Shown here: one piece after another, positions 25,456-40,310 of the stretch | Position numbering within the stretch: the first letter of the stretch is position 1 | How the letters are laid out: every line of letters begins with the position of its first letter | Source of the DNA: Puntigrus tetrazona | Taxonomy: Eukaryota; Chordata; Actinopteri; Cypriniformes; Cyprinidae | DNA length: 64,000 bases | Assembly: GCF_018831695.1 (NCBI RefSeq) | Contig: NC_056707.1 | Coordinates: forward strand, 14,950,039-15,014,038 | Direction: 5' to 3' | Made by a program: the position numbers and the translations under genes | The notes under the pieces: model-generated | What the model was told of the DNA's origin: nothing | Database searches by the model: none | What the model saw: only the letters and a program-made list of their open reading frames with translations

Positions 25456-28400
25456 GTAAGAGAACAGTTGTTTTTCATACAATTTTGTCCTAACCTCCCA
25501 TCTCTGCTCCTGTACCACCCTCTACTTCTTTCACCCCTCACACACCCACCCCCTCACTGTGATACCCCTAATTACTCCCAGGCGCTTGTGTGTGTGCAAA
25601 GCAGCCCTGATGTGGAGAGCCACAGCTGGAGCAGGAATGCTCCCAGGGCTTACAGTCAGGGCCACTGCAGCCAGGGCAGCCATTTTGGCAGGGCTCGAGC
25701 ACAGATGCGGAGACACTGCTGTAGGGAGTCGTTCTCTCTGTTTTGTCATTATTTCCTCATATGCTGCTTACTTAAGTGCACATGATCATCTAGGCTCACC
25801 TTCAGGCACTATTAGAGTAGAGGGTCCAGGGACATCAGGGGCCTGCAAGAGACTGCAAGAGACTACATAAAATATCTGAATCTTAAAAATCTTTTTAAAA
25901 ATCTTTCTGAAAAAGGAAAAAGGTACAGAAATGATCAGAAACAAATGTACGAAAAGTACAAAAACTAGTTTGTAAAACAGCATATAATCAAAGGTTTCAA
26001 AGGTACTTTCAAAAAATACTAAAATGTACACTTTAGGGACAAAATTAGGGAGAAATATGGTACAAAGGTGTGCCTTTTGGAAAAGTACCACCCCGGTGAC
26101 AGCTTTTGTATTTTTTTTTTCTGATGGTGTAAGATGTCTGCAAAACACTTCAAAACACTTTTTTATGATATTTTGTGTATTGTATATTTTAGGACTTTTA
26201 ATTTCTTACTTTTTCCATCAAACAAAGTGTAAACTATGTGACAATGCAGACTGGATAAAAAAAAAATCAGAAATGTCATTGTTGTCATAGGGGGAATAAA
26301 ATTACATTTAAAAAAGAATTATAAGAATTGACTTCAAGTTTTTAACAGTAGTACATTTATAAATAAATAAATAATAATAATAATAATAAAACACTATATA
26401 TTTAGTTTTTATTTGTTAATATTAAAAGCTAAGACTATAAAATAATATATTACAATATTCATCTGTTTCAGTTAAAATATTTAGCTACATTTTTATTTTA
26501 GAAAAAGGGCCCCTCACAGGGGGATCCTCATATTCAATGGTCCTTGGTATCAAAAAGTTTGAAACCCCTGAATACAGCTAACCTTTTAACATTACCACTA
26601 CACTTTTGACTCAGGAATGCATGGCTTTATAATGTTGATTCTGTGACACTTGAGTACATGAAAATATCGATTAAATCCACAATTGTGGATTGTGGACAAT
26701 GGAGTAAATCAGTCATTCATTGTGATGCACTCTTTAGTAAACTGCTCCACATTGTTTGCTCAATTAATGAAAAGCAGAAAAGCAGATATGGATAAATGCA
26801 CTGTTTTCTTGGAGAGAGAACTTGTGAATAGTTGCGTCTGAGAAGTAGAACACAACATACCCTTGTTGTGTTCTACTTCACAAGCCAGCATAGCAACACC
26901 TTGCTTCCTTCCTGCGAAAGGCTGGTAGACATATTTATCCATATGCGTCGAAATCCTGCCAAGCGCCAGGAAGTGTGCAACCTACACAATGACTCTTTGA
27001 AGTGCATTTCATCGCTCAAACGTGGTCGTTTTCTGGTGGCCACTTGCCAAGACCTTGCTGAGAATGGTTTGCCCCAGTTAATGCCCTCACCAGCTAGACA
27101 GATACCTCACGCAGGATCCCCGAATAAAGTGAAAGTCATCAGCAAAGAGCCAAGGTGGAAAGTACGGAGGAGAGAGCGGTTGAGTTTTTAAAGCATTTCT
27201 ACCAAAACTGACGTTCAAACAAGAACAGGAATCTGCATGCAAAACAGCCTTTGATTTAGGTTTTATTCCATATGAAAGGAGGTCATGTGTGCTACGGAAC
27301 GCCATAGTTCGCAGTTTCAGTTTGCTGCTGTTTACAGTTTCATCTGGTTTTCTTTTCACATTTCATCTCGAAACAGCGTACGGCTTAATGGATCAGCCAG
27401 TGATACCATCTGAATAATCATGAGCACCTCATGAGTGCAGTTTCCTGATTATTTGCCGTTTTTATCTTCAAGTGCTTCGAACCTGCCTTTGAGCGAAATG
27501 AAAACACAGTGAAACTAAATTCAGAGCTCTGCAAGGCCAAATTGACTAGAGTGTAAAGAGGGGAGATGAGATCTATTTGAGAAAGCGGTTTGTCTCAGAG
27601 GGCTGCAAAGACCTGAGGCTACAGCGGCCGCAGGCACAGATCCGCACAGTGTCCTATATACACACACAAACAAAAAACGTACGCGGTATAAAGCCTCTTA
27701 AGCATACCCTAAAGGGTACATCACAAAATTCAATAGAGCTGGAGCGAGAGTTCACTACAGACAAACACGCTGCAGAGTGATCTTTTTTAGAGGGAGATAT
27801 GGAGGCTGCTTTACAGCTCCAAGGAACTGACCAGAAACATTTTGTCCCTTTTGCTGGGAACAACAAAGGATCTCTTAGGTATTACAGAGGCAGATTTTTC
27901 AATTAGATAGCCAGTCTGTTAAGTATGATGCTGATTGGTCATTAGCGGCACCTCCCTTCCCTTTCATACAACCCTCATTAGTAGGTTGCTGATTGCATGC
28001 TATGCTAATAGAAATTCGCTCCCTCGGTTTGATTACCACCTTGCTTGTGCAGCTGTGCAGTATTTTCCCAGACTAAAATGCTAAAATTCACTAAAAATCT
28101 GACCATGTTTTGCATTTGTTACAGAGAAAAATGGTCATGTATACACTGAATACACTTCCTATAAAACGAAGAGTATTTTAAGAGTTGGTATTTGATTTGT
28201 GATGAGGTCCATGAATGTTTAATGATGTTTATCATCTGAATTAGCAGATATATAACATTTACTCAAAACTTTCATTGAAATGTAAAAAAATCTAGAAAAA
28301 TGACTGAAGGTTATAACACTGCTTTTCCCTTTTGCTTTTACTGGACCCAAACAGATTGAACAAAAGGGATATGTCTTTTTTTTCAAATTGTTAACCCATG

Positions 28401-31076
28401 TTTTATGTATTTGTTTAATAATGCCTTGCTGCAATGTTAATATTAATTTGTTTTTTTCCAAATCTTTGTTTTACCTATTAAAACGTAGTAGTTTTTCAAA
28501 TGCAAAATGTAAATCTTTCATCTGAACCAGAAACTGACTTGTAGATCTGTAATCCCATGCCAGCTCCACTGGTCAATTGAGTAGAGCTGTGAAAAAGTTT
28601 CATTGTGCTTTTCCTTTAGCCCAAAAACTCCTGACCAAATCACTGTTGAACCATTGTTGTCAGCACAGTCACACTTTGCAGAAAGGTTTCTCTTTACTGC
28701 TTTTATCCCTGCCTGATCAATTCAGTATTATTACCCTGACCTTGAGGTCAGGTGGCTTGACCTCTGAGCCCTGAATGACCCAACCTGGGTTTTTACCAAT
28801 CATGTCAGCAGATTTAATTGCCTGACATTTGTTTGTTTTTGGATTCAAATGCAGTTTTATTGTACCGCATACTGCTGATTCATGGTCAGCAGTGCTCAGA
28901 GTGACTCCACGTGTACAGAGTAAAAATAGTATGAGCTCAGGGGGGGGAAACTGTAATTTGCTACAGGCCCACTCAGTCTGCATAAAGAAAAGTGAGTCTA
29001 TAAACAAAGTCGAGCTGTGATTCTGCAGCGGACCGTTTATCACATCTGCCGTCGCAATTCGAGAACTTTTCCCCTCGGTTTAATGAGCTTCTCTGTCATG
29101 ATTAGCCGCCTGCTCAGGAGCGATCATTTCACTGCATGCGCTTGCTGCAGAGAGGAATGCTCTGTCTGCTAGCAGTTTATTTACGCTGTTTTCTTTGGGC
29201 AGACGACCCTGTGGGGTTGACAGGTCCTGTCTCCATGATGATGTTTTTTTGGATAAGCAAGCAACATTTCATACGTGATCCAGACTATGAGTGTAACACG
29301 TAATGTTCTAGGTTTTTTTGGATTCTCAAACTATTTATTTTTTTGAACCAGATTCACAAAATAGTCTGCAAACCCAGTCTGAGTCAACTCTTTCTGTCAC
29401 TGAATCATAAATGATTCACAAAATAGTCCCCAGGTATCTCAGGTTCAACCTGACTTACTAAATTGTGAATCATTTTTCAATAAGATTTGAAATAAACAGA
29501 ACTTTTGCTTTTAATAAAGGATACACAACAAACCATTTTTTTTCTCTAATAAATTACATAAAGTCTATCTAGACCTGTCTGTCTATACTGTGTGTGTATA
29601 CAATATTGTGCAAAGGTTTTAGGCAGGTAAAATACTGTAAACAAAGAATGCTTTCAGAATTATAAACAATGATTGTTTAATTTTTTCAATTTACAAAATG
29701 CGAAGTGAGTGAACAAAATAAAAACCTAAATAAAATCAATATTTAGTGTTCCTGCCTTTTGCCTTCAAACTAGCATTAATTTTTATAGGTACACTTGCAC
29801 AAAGTCAGGGATTTTGTAGGATTATAGTCAGGTGTATGATCAACCAGTTATACCAAACAAATGCTAATGATCATTAATGTCACAAGTAGGTTGAAACCCA
29901 GCCATAAACTGAAACAGAAACTGCTGTGTAGAAGACTGTGTAGGAGTGAGGAACAGCCAAACTCTGCTACCAAGGTGAGGTTGTGAAAGTTTTGTGTCAT
30001 GGCAAGATTGAACACAGCAAACAGACACAAGGTAGTTACACTGCTTCAACAAGGTCTCTCCCAGACAAAGATTTCAAAGCAGACTGGGGTTTCAAGATGT
30101 ACTGTTCAAGCTCTTTTGAAGAAGCGCAAAAAAGCGGGCAACGTTGAGGTTCGTAGACTCAGTGATCCGCCAAGGAAACTTGCAGCAGATGAAAGACACA
30201 TCAAGCTTATTACTTTTTGAAATCGGAAGATGTCCAGCAGTGCCATCAGCTCAGAACTGGCAGAAACCAGTGGGACCCAGGTACACCCATCTATTGTCCG
30301 AAGAAGTCTGGCCAGAAGCGGTCTTCATAGAAGAAGAGCCAAAAATCCATACCTCCAGCATGGGAACAAGGCCACGCGACTCAAGCATGCATGAAAACAT
30401 AGGAACTGGGTTACAGAAAAATGGCAGCAGGTGCTCTGGACTGATGAGTTAAAATTTTTGGAGAGCGGTACAATAATGAGTGTATGCCGGCAACAGTGAA
30501 GCATGGTGGAGGGTCCTGCAACGTTTGGGACTGCGTTTCTGCAAATGGAGTTGGAGATTTGGTCACTTTTAATGGTGTTCTTAATGCTGAGAAATACAGG
30601 CAGATACTTATCCATCATACAATACCATCAGGGAGGCGTATGATTGGCCCCAAATTTATTTTGCAGCAGGACAACGATACAGCCATTAAGTCATTATGAA
30701 CTATCTTCAGTGTGAAGAAGAACAAGAAGTACTGAAAGTGATGGCATGACCCCACAGAGCCCTGATCTCAACATCATCGAGTGTGTCTGGGATTACACAG
30801 AAGGATGTGAAAAAGCTTACATCCACAAACGATCTGTGGTTAGTTCTCCAAGATGTTTGGAACAACCTATCAACAGAGTTCCTTTAAAAACTGTGTTCAA
30901 GTGTACCTAGATGAATTGCTGCTCAAAGGCGACACCAAATATTGATTTGATTTAGATTTCTCTTTTGTTCATTCACTGCATTTTGCTCATATATGAAAAT
31001 GTTATGTTTAACACTTCTATTTTTGAAAGCATTACTTGTTTACAGCATTTTTTCACACCTGCACAGTACTGTGTGC

Positions 31077-31156
<80 letters not shown>

Positions 31157-34100
31157 TAGACATACATTTATATATTTACATTTATATATATTTATATAAT
31201 TGTACATTTTATATGAATTTAATAAAACCTTTTTTATTTAGAAAAATGTAAATACATTTATTTTCTGAAATTTAGAACACAAAACAAAAATAACACCACA
31301 TTCATTTACTTCTTTGTTCTTTACAGTCACCCAAAGTGCACGGCTATCCTGATATGGAGACTGTGCCACTCCTGCTCAGCAAAGTGAAGGCAGAACCTCC
31401 TGAAGACCTGCTCTCATCCGACCAATTCCAGACCCAGACAGAACCCGTAGACCTGTCCATCAACAAGACGAGGACATCATCTCCTTCCTCCAACACCTCA
31501 CCCATTACCTCAGCCTTTTCTCCATCTTCATCATCGTCATCCTCACCTTCCGTCATCACCTCAGTCTCCTCGGGAATGTCCTCCGTTTTGACGCCCGGGC
31601 CCTTGGTGGGCTCTTCTCATGGAGTTAGAGGCCAGCAATTTTTGCACATCATCCACCCCGTTCCTCCTTCCAGCCCCAGTAAACTTCCCAGCCAGGTGCA
31701 CCGTATCCCGGTGGTGGTGCAGTCGCTACCCCTCATGTACACCACAGCCGTTCGCTCTCCGTCAACCCTCAACTCCACCATCATGTTACCTCTCCTGGAC
31801 GAGGCCAAGTGCCAGGGCAAAGGTAAGGATCTCTTTCTGGGTTGTTTTTTAGTGTCACGGATTGATATTTTTCAATTTCACTGTAGTTATGGTAGGATGA
31901 TTCCCTAAAACATGGCATTTCTTCGTAGTATTTTTGTCCTGTTGTCCTGTACAAGTTTGTAACAGAAGATACATTCAAAATGCATTAAGTCAAAGATCAA
32001 CATTGACAGTAAAAAAATAATTTATGCTTAAAACATGAAAAAAATATCTGCCCTATGAGTGAGAAGTAAACTTAATTCAAAGGGAAAATAAGATTCTATT
32101 TCTTACCCCATTGGCAGATATGCTTTGCTTGTTTTATGCAAAAACTCATTAATTAATACAATTTCAAAAAATAAGATTAATTACCTTAAGTCATCACATA
32201 CTGCATCTTCATTTAAGAATGTTTAGATATTTGTACTGAAAAACAAGACAAAAAGTACCTCATTTTTTTGCAGAATAAAAAAAGGTTGGAGGTTTGCAAG
32301 TGGGAATAACTTAACAGTTTGCGAATTACTTGATCACCGGGGTGCCCCTGGGTGAAGCACTTAACATCAGCCTGGCTCAAGGGGAATGTTGAAATCTTAT
32401 GAAATTGTGATCACAGGGGAAAATAAATCAACTGGAATGGGGAAAAATGAAAGCTGATTAAAAGCATCTGTTTCCTTCACATTTGTTTTAGGAAAAGACT
32501 AGCTTCAGACAACTGCTTCCCTCTGTCCTTTCTTCAGAAAAGCACCATGCTCATAATGATATGCAGATATGGGGTTGATTGTCCTCAGCTGCCTGTGTAC
32601 TTCCTGCTGTTAGGGAGTGTGTGCTGTGTGACAGGCATACTGTCTGCTTTTGAAGTGGTGGACATATAAAGTAAAAGCTTAATTTCAAGCCAAGTAAGCA
32701 AAGTGGGAAATTAACTCCTGCCACCAGCGTTTGTGCACGGCTGGGTGATTTTGATTTATGTACCAGCTGATGTGGCAGTCAACCTGTAAGATTTGTCAGA
32801 TCGCCATTTGACAAGAATGATTGTTGAAAATTAAAAGTCACTTGAAAATCTGGTAAGGTGTATGTCATAGCTATATTTATGTATTCAGGTATTTGTAGCA
32901 CTTCACTGCTCTTTTCTAACACACCCAAGCATTTGAGGTATTGTCACACTTGCTTTTTTTCATCTCACATTGCAATATCTAGCATTACACAAGTTACCAA
33001 AACGAGATGAAAGCAACAATAAAAACAGCATAAGGGAAAAGTTATATTTTACTTTGTTCTTTGTTTATTTATTGGACACAAAAGGCCTTTTCAATCTGTG
33101 AAATCAGATTATATCAAGTACAGTAGTGCTAATAAACAGCTTAAGATGAAATAAAAAGCAAAGAAAAGATTTGTAAAGGAAAAATTAGAAAAAGATTTGA
33201 AAAGTGGAAAAATGTTAAATACCATCATTTCATATACTGTCGTATAACCCAGATATTATTAGTAGACAAATTAAATTAATTAAGAGTGTGAAAAATTTGT
33301 TATTTTCCAAAAAGCAAAAACTCCCCATAGTTGAAGAAACACCGATACATTGTTTTACATGTTTATGCCGAAAAATAAAATAGCTTGTGGTTCATAAAAC
33401 AGCCGTTGTCTGGTAGGCAAGAAATTAAACTTCCCACCCTAAAGACCACAAATGTGGATTATCTTAAGGCACTGTTGCTTTACTAACAAACAAAATAGTG
33501 TTTACAGAGATGAAAGTGCTTTCTGCAAACATAGGATCTGCGTAGTTGTCTGGAGTCCAAGGTCATACAGACAGGTCTAGGCCCCTCGCCGCATGCCCTA
33601 ATCAGAAGCACACATCTTGCACGGTGCCTTCCCAAACTCTGGAGACCTCACCGACGGCACTCTGGGACTGCTGTTTAGGGTTGGTTTCCTGTAGGGTTTG
33701 TTTTAATACTCTGGCACTAAGCCACGATGCTCTGGGTGTTGCTGTCAAATGGTGTTCGGGCTCGAGCAGAGGGCACAAGGGAGCTGTTTGTTGCTCAACC
33801 TCTTGTTTATCTGGGAAGGGTGTCTGTCCCAAATGGTTGGGCAGGGCTGGGCATCCTGCTAGAAGAAGGATTTAAATACTGGGTGTCTCGCTCAGCTTCA
33901 GGGGAGGAAAGAGAGGAAAAACAAGCTTTGCATAATGGGGTGGGGCGGATATTGAAGATGGGTGGCACCGCGAGCAGTCAGGCACATAGCAACATGGACT
34001 CCACCCAGAGATCTCTGGAGCAGCAGAGAGGAAATGGGGTCAGACCTGGGCGGGGTCAGTGATGATATGCTTACATGATAGCGACTGACTGCTTTTTTGA

Positions 34101-37100
34101 GACACAAGTATGAACCTTTTGTTCTAAAGTGCACTGATCACGTTTCACGTATAAATGTTTTCGTCACGGTTGGAAACACAATGGACGGCGCACACTTTCA
34201 CTTGCATGCGCATACTCGTGTACAGGTTGCCAGGGGGAGGTGGGGAGGGGGTGTGCCCTTCTCCACAGCTCTGTCTCCGGCTCAGTTACCATGGAAACAG
34301 GCTATGGCTGGAAACAACAGGAGAAAGAAATCATGGGGTTTGCTTCACCACCTCTTATGAACTCCGCTTTTGTCATTGCCTTTATATGGACATTGTTAAG
34401 GAATATCCAGGCAAGCTAGAGTATGTACTGTAGGTGAAGTGAAGGGATTATGGTGGATACGGTCCACAGTTTACAATGTCCAGAGTATATTCAGAATTAT
34501 TAGTTAAAAAACTGATTTAGTCTTACATAAAATATTTAAGGTATATAACACATTAAAAAGTGCTGCGCTGTTCAGAAAAGCTTAATCAAATACGTATGAA
34601 AAAAGAAAATGAAATTATACCATTATACCATTTTAATAATAGTATGCATTCTAAAACCATGTATTGCACTAAGAATATTTAGGGGAATCAATAATATGCA
34701 AGTCTGTTTTAACATTGTTCTGGTACCACATTAATGCAGGGAATGTAGAATATATGTACTGTGAATGGTTTTGCATTATTTCATATACAGAGGTTGCAAA
34801 GCATCTGCTATGACTGATTCGTGTCTAGCCTGAGTAGACAGAATGGAGGAGGACAGAGAAGAGCTCGAGGCTCTTGTAATGTGTCCAGTTAATCTTTCAT
34901 TGAAATCCTCCATCAGTTTTGCTGAGCATTTGTGGCTCTTTAAAGAGGATGTTTTAACTATCCTTGGAAAGGCATAGAGTCAGTTTTTTTGCTGAATTTG
35001 TTAAAGACTAGCAGTAAAAAGCAGTAGGTATGAAGTTAGGCCAGTGCATGTAATGTCATTTAATGTTCTTGAGTGATGGGTTGCATGCCAAAAATGGAAT
35101 GATGGTCTGTTCTCATGGAATTTCTTAATTTTTGTAGATCTTAAAAGTGATTTTTCAAAGAGGTTTTTTATGCTCAAAATGTCTGCTTCTTTAAATATAG
35201 TAACAAAACAAATTTAGTGAAACATTATTACAGTTTAACATTTTAAATGCAATTTATTGTGATGTCAAAACTGAATTCTCATGACGTTTTACACCAATCC
35301 TCACATGTAGTCTGCTTTGCTGATGCACATTTCGTGTAGTAGCAGCTTGCCAAAACTTGCCCTGGTGCTATAGGTAAATAACTAGTCACACACAAATAAA
35401 CCCTGACAATCACCAGCCCTAATTGTAAGTTTTATTTAAAATGTTTTACTTAGGAGACATATTGTGGGGATCTCGGTGTTCCCATCATTCATGCATAAAT
35501 CCATAAATTGGCAGCATAACTATGTCCAACATCCTGGAAACAAAGGGTGAGTGGCAGCATAGCTCTGTTGTTTTTAGACGCTCTCTGGGCATCTGATGGC
35601 CTGTGCTGGTGACATGCCCGCAGGACACACTGCCCAAGGCCGAATGGGAGACGGCACGGACACCTCTGATCCGGGATCAGGTCTGACAGACTGCTGAGAG
35701 AGCAGCGAATTAGAAGAGTAGCCCTGCAGCCTGGGCTAACCCACATATTATTAACAAAGCTTGCAGTCAGGGCGAACGCTGCTCTCGTTCTGTGGGGAAT
35801 GAGATCTAGTAATCAGAGACGGGTGTTCTGTGACTGCCGGTCTAAAACACTGACATATGCAGGTGTGTCTGAATTAAAAAACCTGTATTTGATGACAAAC
35901 TCATAAACAAGAACACACCTCAAATGTATCATATGATATTAAACAAAGTTGTCTTAGTGTTACAATTTAACCATGTGCGATGTAATAAAGCAACAGGATT
36001 TATACGTTTATGTAATTTGACAGATGTTTATATTTAAGGTTTACTTTTAATCAGTTCATTTTTCAATTTGTCCTATTTCTTCCATGTTAATGTGGCATTT
36101 TGGGTGAAATATATTTGGTCCACCTCGTCAACACTGTACATTAAACATCAAATGGCTAAGATTCACTTTACACCAGTATTTAAAAAAAGTGACAAAAACT
36201 AATAAAAATGACAAACAAAACAAAATTAGTGTAATTGTGAATAAAAAAAAAAAAAAAGTATAATATTATGTGCTAAATTACTATAGCTGGAAATCATTTG
36301 TATTGTGCCTTGTTAATGCCAGTATGCATTAATATTAGTATTGTATTTGTTGAATATTATATTTGTTCCATTTTAGCCCTGTGGACATTTATTAAAATAA
36401 AAAAACTGCAGTGTCATTTTCCGCATCTTAAAATGATCTACTGTTTTTAACAGCATTCTGTTATGGGCAGTTTATTGTTTTATTGGGGATTCATTTCGGA
36501 GGTATTTTAAAAAAGAGCAGAAATGAATAATGAAGGCATGATAATGGTTCTAAGACAGTTAATGTGACCTTAATATAATAAACATGAAAAAAATTTGAAA
36601 TCTGTTCATTTTAATAAAAATCAACCCTCGGGACATTAATGTGCCACAAGTTGAAGAAACACCCTGAAATGCTGTGCTAATTTCTGCTCAGTGTCATGTG
36701 GCATATTGTGAGCTGCTGAATGGGCCTGAGAATAGCCTGTGGCGGTACGCATATTACAGTCATGTAACTAACCTCCTCCTCTGTTGTCCTCCCCCTGCGG
36801 CAGCACAAACAGACCCCAATGGCCTGTCGCCAAGACAAATCAAAAGTGACAGTGATGATGACGACCTGCCAAACGTGACCTTGGACAGTGTTAATGAAAC
36901 AGGATCCACGGCGCTGTCTATAGCACGAGCAGTCCAGGAGTGAGTATTCTCTAAAGACGCACTCTCACAAACACACCAGCATACACTGGATATCAAGCTT
37001 CAACATATACACACCGACTGTCTTCGGCTAAAAAACTGTGTTAATGAAGTGCCGATAATGTACATTCATATTATGTGTCTGAAGGTTTTGCTGTTTAGTT

Positions 37101-40100
37101 TGACTTTAAAGCAGTGGATCCAAACCCAAACCCCTCTTTGTCCAAGACAGTATTCTAGAAAGTTTATTGTTGTGCATTTATGTTTCTTGTGTTTTTGCAT
37201 TTTAGTTGGGATTATGTTAATAAGACTAAATATAAATAATGTTAAGACTTTTTGGGGCCTTAGTGGGGCTGGCCCTCTGGTTAAGAAACACTGCTTTATA
37301 AAGATGTTTAACCCAATAATTTACTCAGATTCATGTTGCTCCCAACCTGGGGTGCATTTCCCAAAAGCGAAGTCAGGCAATTACGGTCACAAGTTCTGTG
37401 GTTACCAGCATAGATTTAGTGTTTCATGAATTCATAGTTTCAATGAACATTCACAAACGGCATCGCAAAGCTGTGTGGTTGGAACTTCTGCTCTTGACCT
37501 GACAAGTAGTGCCTCCTTTGTGCGATTTTTATTAGTCTTTAAAATTGTTCATTGTCGGACTAACAAACATCATGATCATGTCACACTGTGGGGGTCTCAG
37601 TTGTCATTATGTACAACCTTATGTACAACAGTCAAGACACAAAACTCTAATAAAAATACTGGTGTTTTTAAGAAGAGAAGTATGAGCAGCCCTGCACACC
37701 CACATAAAAACTGCTGTGCAACTGGTGTTTATCGTAACAAAGACAACATGTTCGTATTCTATTAGCGCCAGAGTTTTTGGTGGTTAGAAGAAATCTCTAG
37801 CATTAATTCTGACCGTGGCTTGTCCTGAAAAACAAAGATAGCTTGATGTTTATTGTATGTGCAGAAAATGTTCTGACACTGCCAGAATTCTGTAAAATTG
37901 ATTTGCAACAGCCATTAATCAGCTGTCATTGAATGTCAAGCAAAGATTGCAAATTTTAGCCTAGGATTATAGGAATCTTTAGGATTTTCAACATTTGTCT
38001 CAGACAACCAAATAGTGGCAAAACCTGCAAAGTGTGTGCTGAGCTTAAGGAAACTAGCAAAATACAGCAAATTACCAGAGAACAAAAATAGCTAAACAGT
38101 ACTCAAATGCTAGCTTCATCGTTTACAGAAATAATTTGAAATTAATTTGATATCGAATTGATGAATTAACAGAAGTTTTCACTCCACCGCCATTTCGATG
38201 TCATTAACAATACTTCTGACTATCATGGTTCAAATTATGAATTTTCGATAAAGTTGATACTGGTCAGTTCCTTTCTTTGACAGTGCATCATATTATGATA
38301 GTATAGCAACAAATTACAGTGCTGTGTGTAAAACTCACCCTTGTTTGACTTGCTTTCTTCTGTGATAAACAATAGAAAATTATTTAGAAAAATGTATTCT
38401 CTTCAGAGTAACTTCATTTGTGTTCTGCAGATTAAACAAGGTCATAGAGGTTTGAAAAGGCAAGACTGTGAATAAATGATCACAGGATGATCATTTTTGG
38501 GTGAACTATCCATTGAATGGATTGAAGAGTTAAAAATGGCCGCCTGTCCCAAGACTTGTGCAAACTTTCTTTGTAGGCCATTCTTTGTAATACCGGCTCT
38601 TTGGTAACTTTAGCTGTCACCTCCCATTCTTGGCGGCACAACTCCATGTGTCTTCACTCAGATGAGGTAGTCATCCCATTAAAGACAGTGACATGATCAA
38701 AACCAGAAGACTCTCAAGCCTGCAGGCAGTAAAAAACAGCCTAGGACTTCTCCCAAAGAGTTTTCCATGAGCCAGCCCCCCCACCAGCACCCTGCCGTCC
38801 GCCTGTTATTTAGGCAAATGGTTTGGAAAGTATTCCAGGATTCCTCCGTATGTCAAAGCTTCGCACTGACACCGTGTAAATGTTTCCCTTTGCTCTTGAG
38901 TGTACTGTGGACGAACGCTACTAGGACTTTGCCCCCCAGTGCAGCAGAATGCCAAAACACAGTTTAACCAGGTTTACAGGAATGGTGTTATTGGGAAAGC
39001 TGCTGCTTTTGGCTGTTTACAGAGAGAGAGGATAGGAGAAAGAGGGCATGTGTGCAGCTGTGTTCATTCTAGCATGTGAAATAAGATAACATTGTGGGCA
39101 GCGTCGCCACAAGAATAACACCGATAGCACGGCGGACTCAATGGACGAGAACAAATAAGCATTTATCACATCAAAGAAGTGTTTGATGAAGAATATTGTC
39201 ATTTAATTGGGTCAGTGTTTTTGCACAATAATCCAAGCAGAAAATTATGAAGGCTCGGCGATAAAATGCAGTCTACAATAAGAACGGAGCATCTAACAGT
39301 AGGAATGATGCCTTGTCTTGTGGGGCGAATTTGTGGCTGCAGAGTTTGGCTGGCACTCGCGAGGCCCCGCGGGACTAAAATAACCCCCTCGGCTCATGGA
39401 CCTGTCAGAGGCCAGTCACAGCCGACCCAAAATGACTCAGTCTCCACTATAAGACCGTCCTCACCACCAGACGAGCCAATTTAGGAGAGAGTGAACTGCC
39501 AGCTCTGCACTTAATTTAAATATCCATGCCGCTAAAGAAGCCCTGTATCACACAACACGACACTCTGAGCGAGAGGCCAGATGCTGTTATGTGCTGATAT
39601 CTGCTTTAAGTTGCTGATATCAGTTTCAGATGAACAGACCAAAAATCATTGCTAAACTTTTGTATCTCCGAGAGCATCTTGAGTAACAAATGCAGCTGCA
39701 GTATGTGGGTTTCTATAGTGTGTGTGAATCTCAATATGAAAGGGGTTGTAATATTATTAAACGGGATGGTTCTTGCAGGATCTTTTGGGTTCCTTTAGTA
39801 CCCCAGGACCATCCCGTCAAACAGGTGGGGATTGTGGCTGCGCACACACATGCTCGTGCTTGCACATATAACTACACACTTTCAGTTTCTGCATGCTATT
39901 GCATAACTACACCATTAACAAACTTGTATACTAAGGATGCATGACCATATCCGTTAACTTATACTGGACACAAATTTTTAAATTTTAAATGACTTTTGCC
40001 GTCATCTGGCACTGATTTAAAATAATAGCTCTATAGTACAACAAAACCCTTAATAGGACTATTCTCGAAAAGCACTTTCCAATAAAGATACAATATTAAC

Positions 40101-40261
40101 AATAGCGGTTCAATCCCACCAAAATATAAAATAGGTTAGCTGTAATGTATAATATTTATATTGATTATTAATTTGTATTTAATATCAGTTTATATTATTT
40201 ATATTTAATGTAAAACATTCAAATTATAAATAATTAGAGTTATTTATGAGAATATATAAAA

Positions 40262-40310
<49 letters not shown>

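Larger units (their letters stand above)
29600..31074 (+). mobile_element. degraded Tc1/mariner-family transposon
   Basis: The element is about 1.47 kb with terminal inverted repeats extending more than 150 bases. The left end (ATATTGTGCAAAGG) pairs with the right end (CAGTACTGTGC on the opposite strand). Further inside, both arms share CTGTAAACAA followed by GAATGCTTTCA, and AAATCAATATTT. The flanks are TA-rich, as expected for TA target-site insertion. It lies in the sense direction in a klf12 intron. A (TA)36 tract directly follows the right end. Confidence 0.85.
25456..31326 (+). other. klf12: klf12 intron, 5.9 kb, carrying a Tc1-like element
   Basis: This is an intron between GTAAGA and TTTACAG. 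It contains a DNA-repeat fragment (about 25865-26140), GC-richer blocks at 27915-28040 and 29030-29215 that could be regulatory, the Tc1-like transposon at about 29600-31074 and a TA tract at 31082-31153. No other coding sequence is recognisable. Confidence 0.85.

Noticed and set aside
31344..31820. Minus-strand frames opposite the large klf12 exon
   Set aside because: Antisense shadows of a strongly recognised exon.
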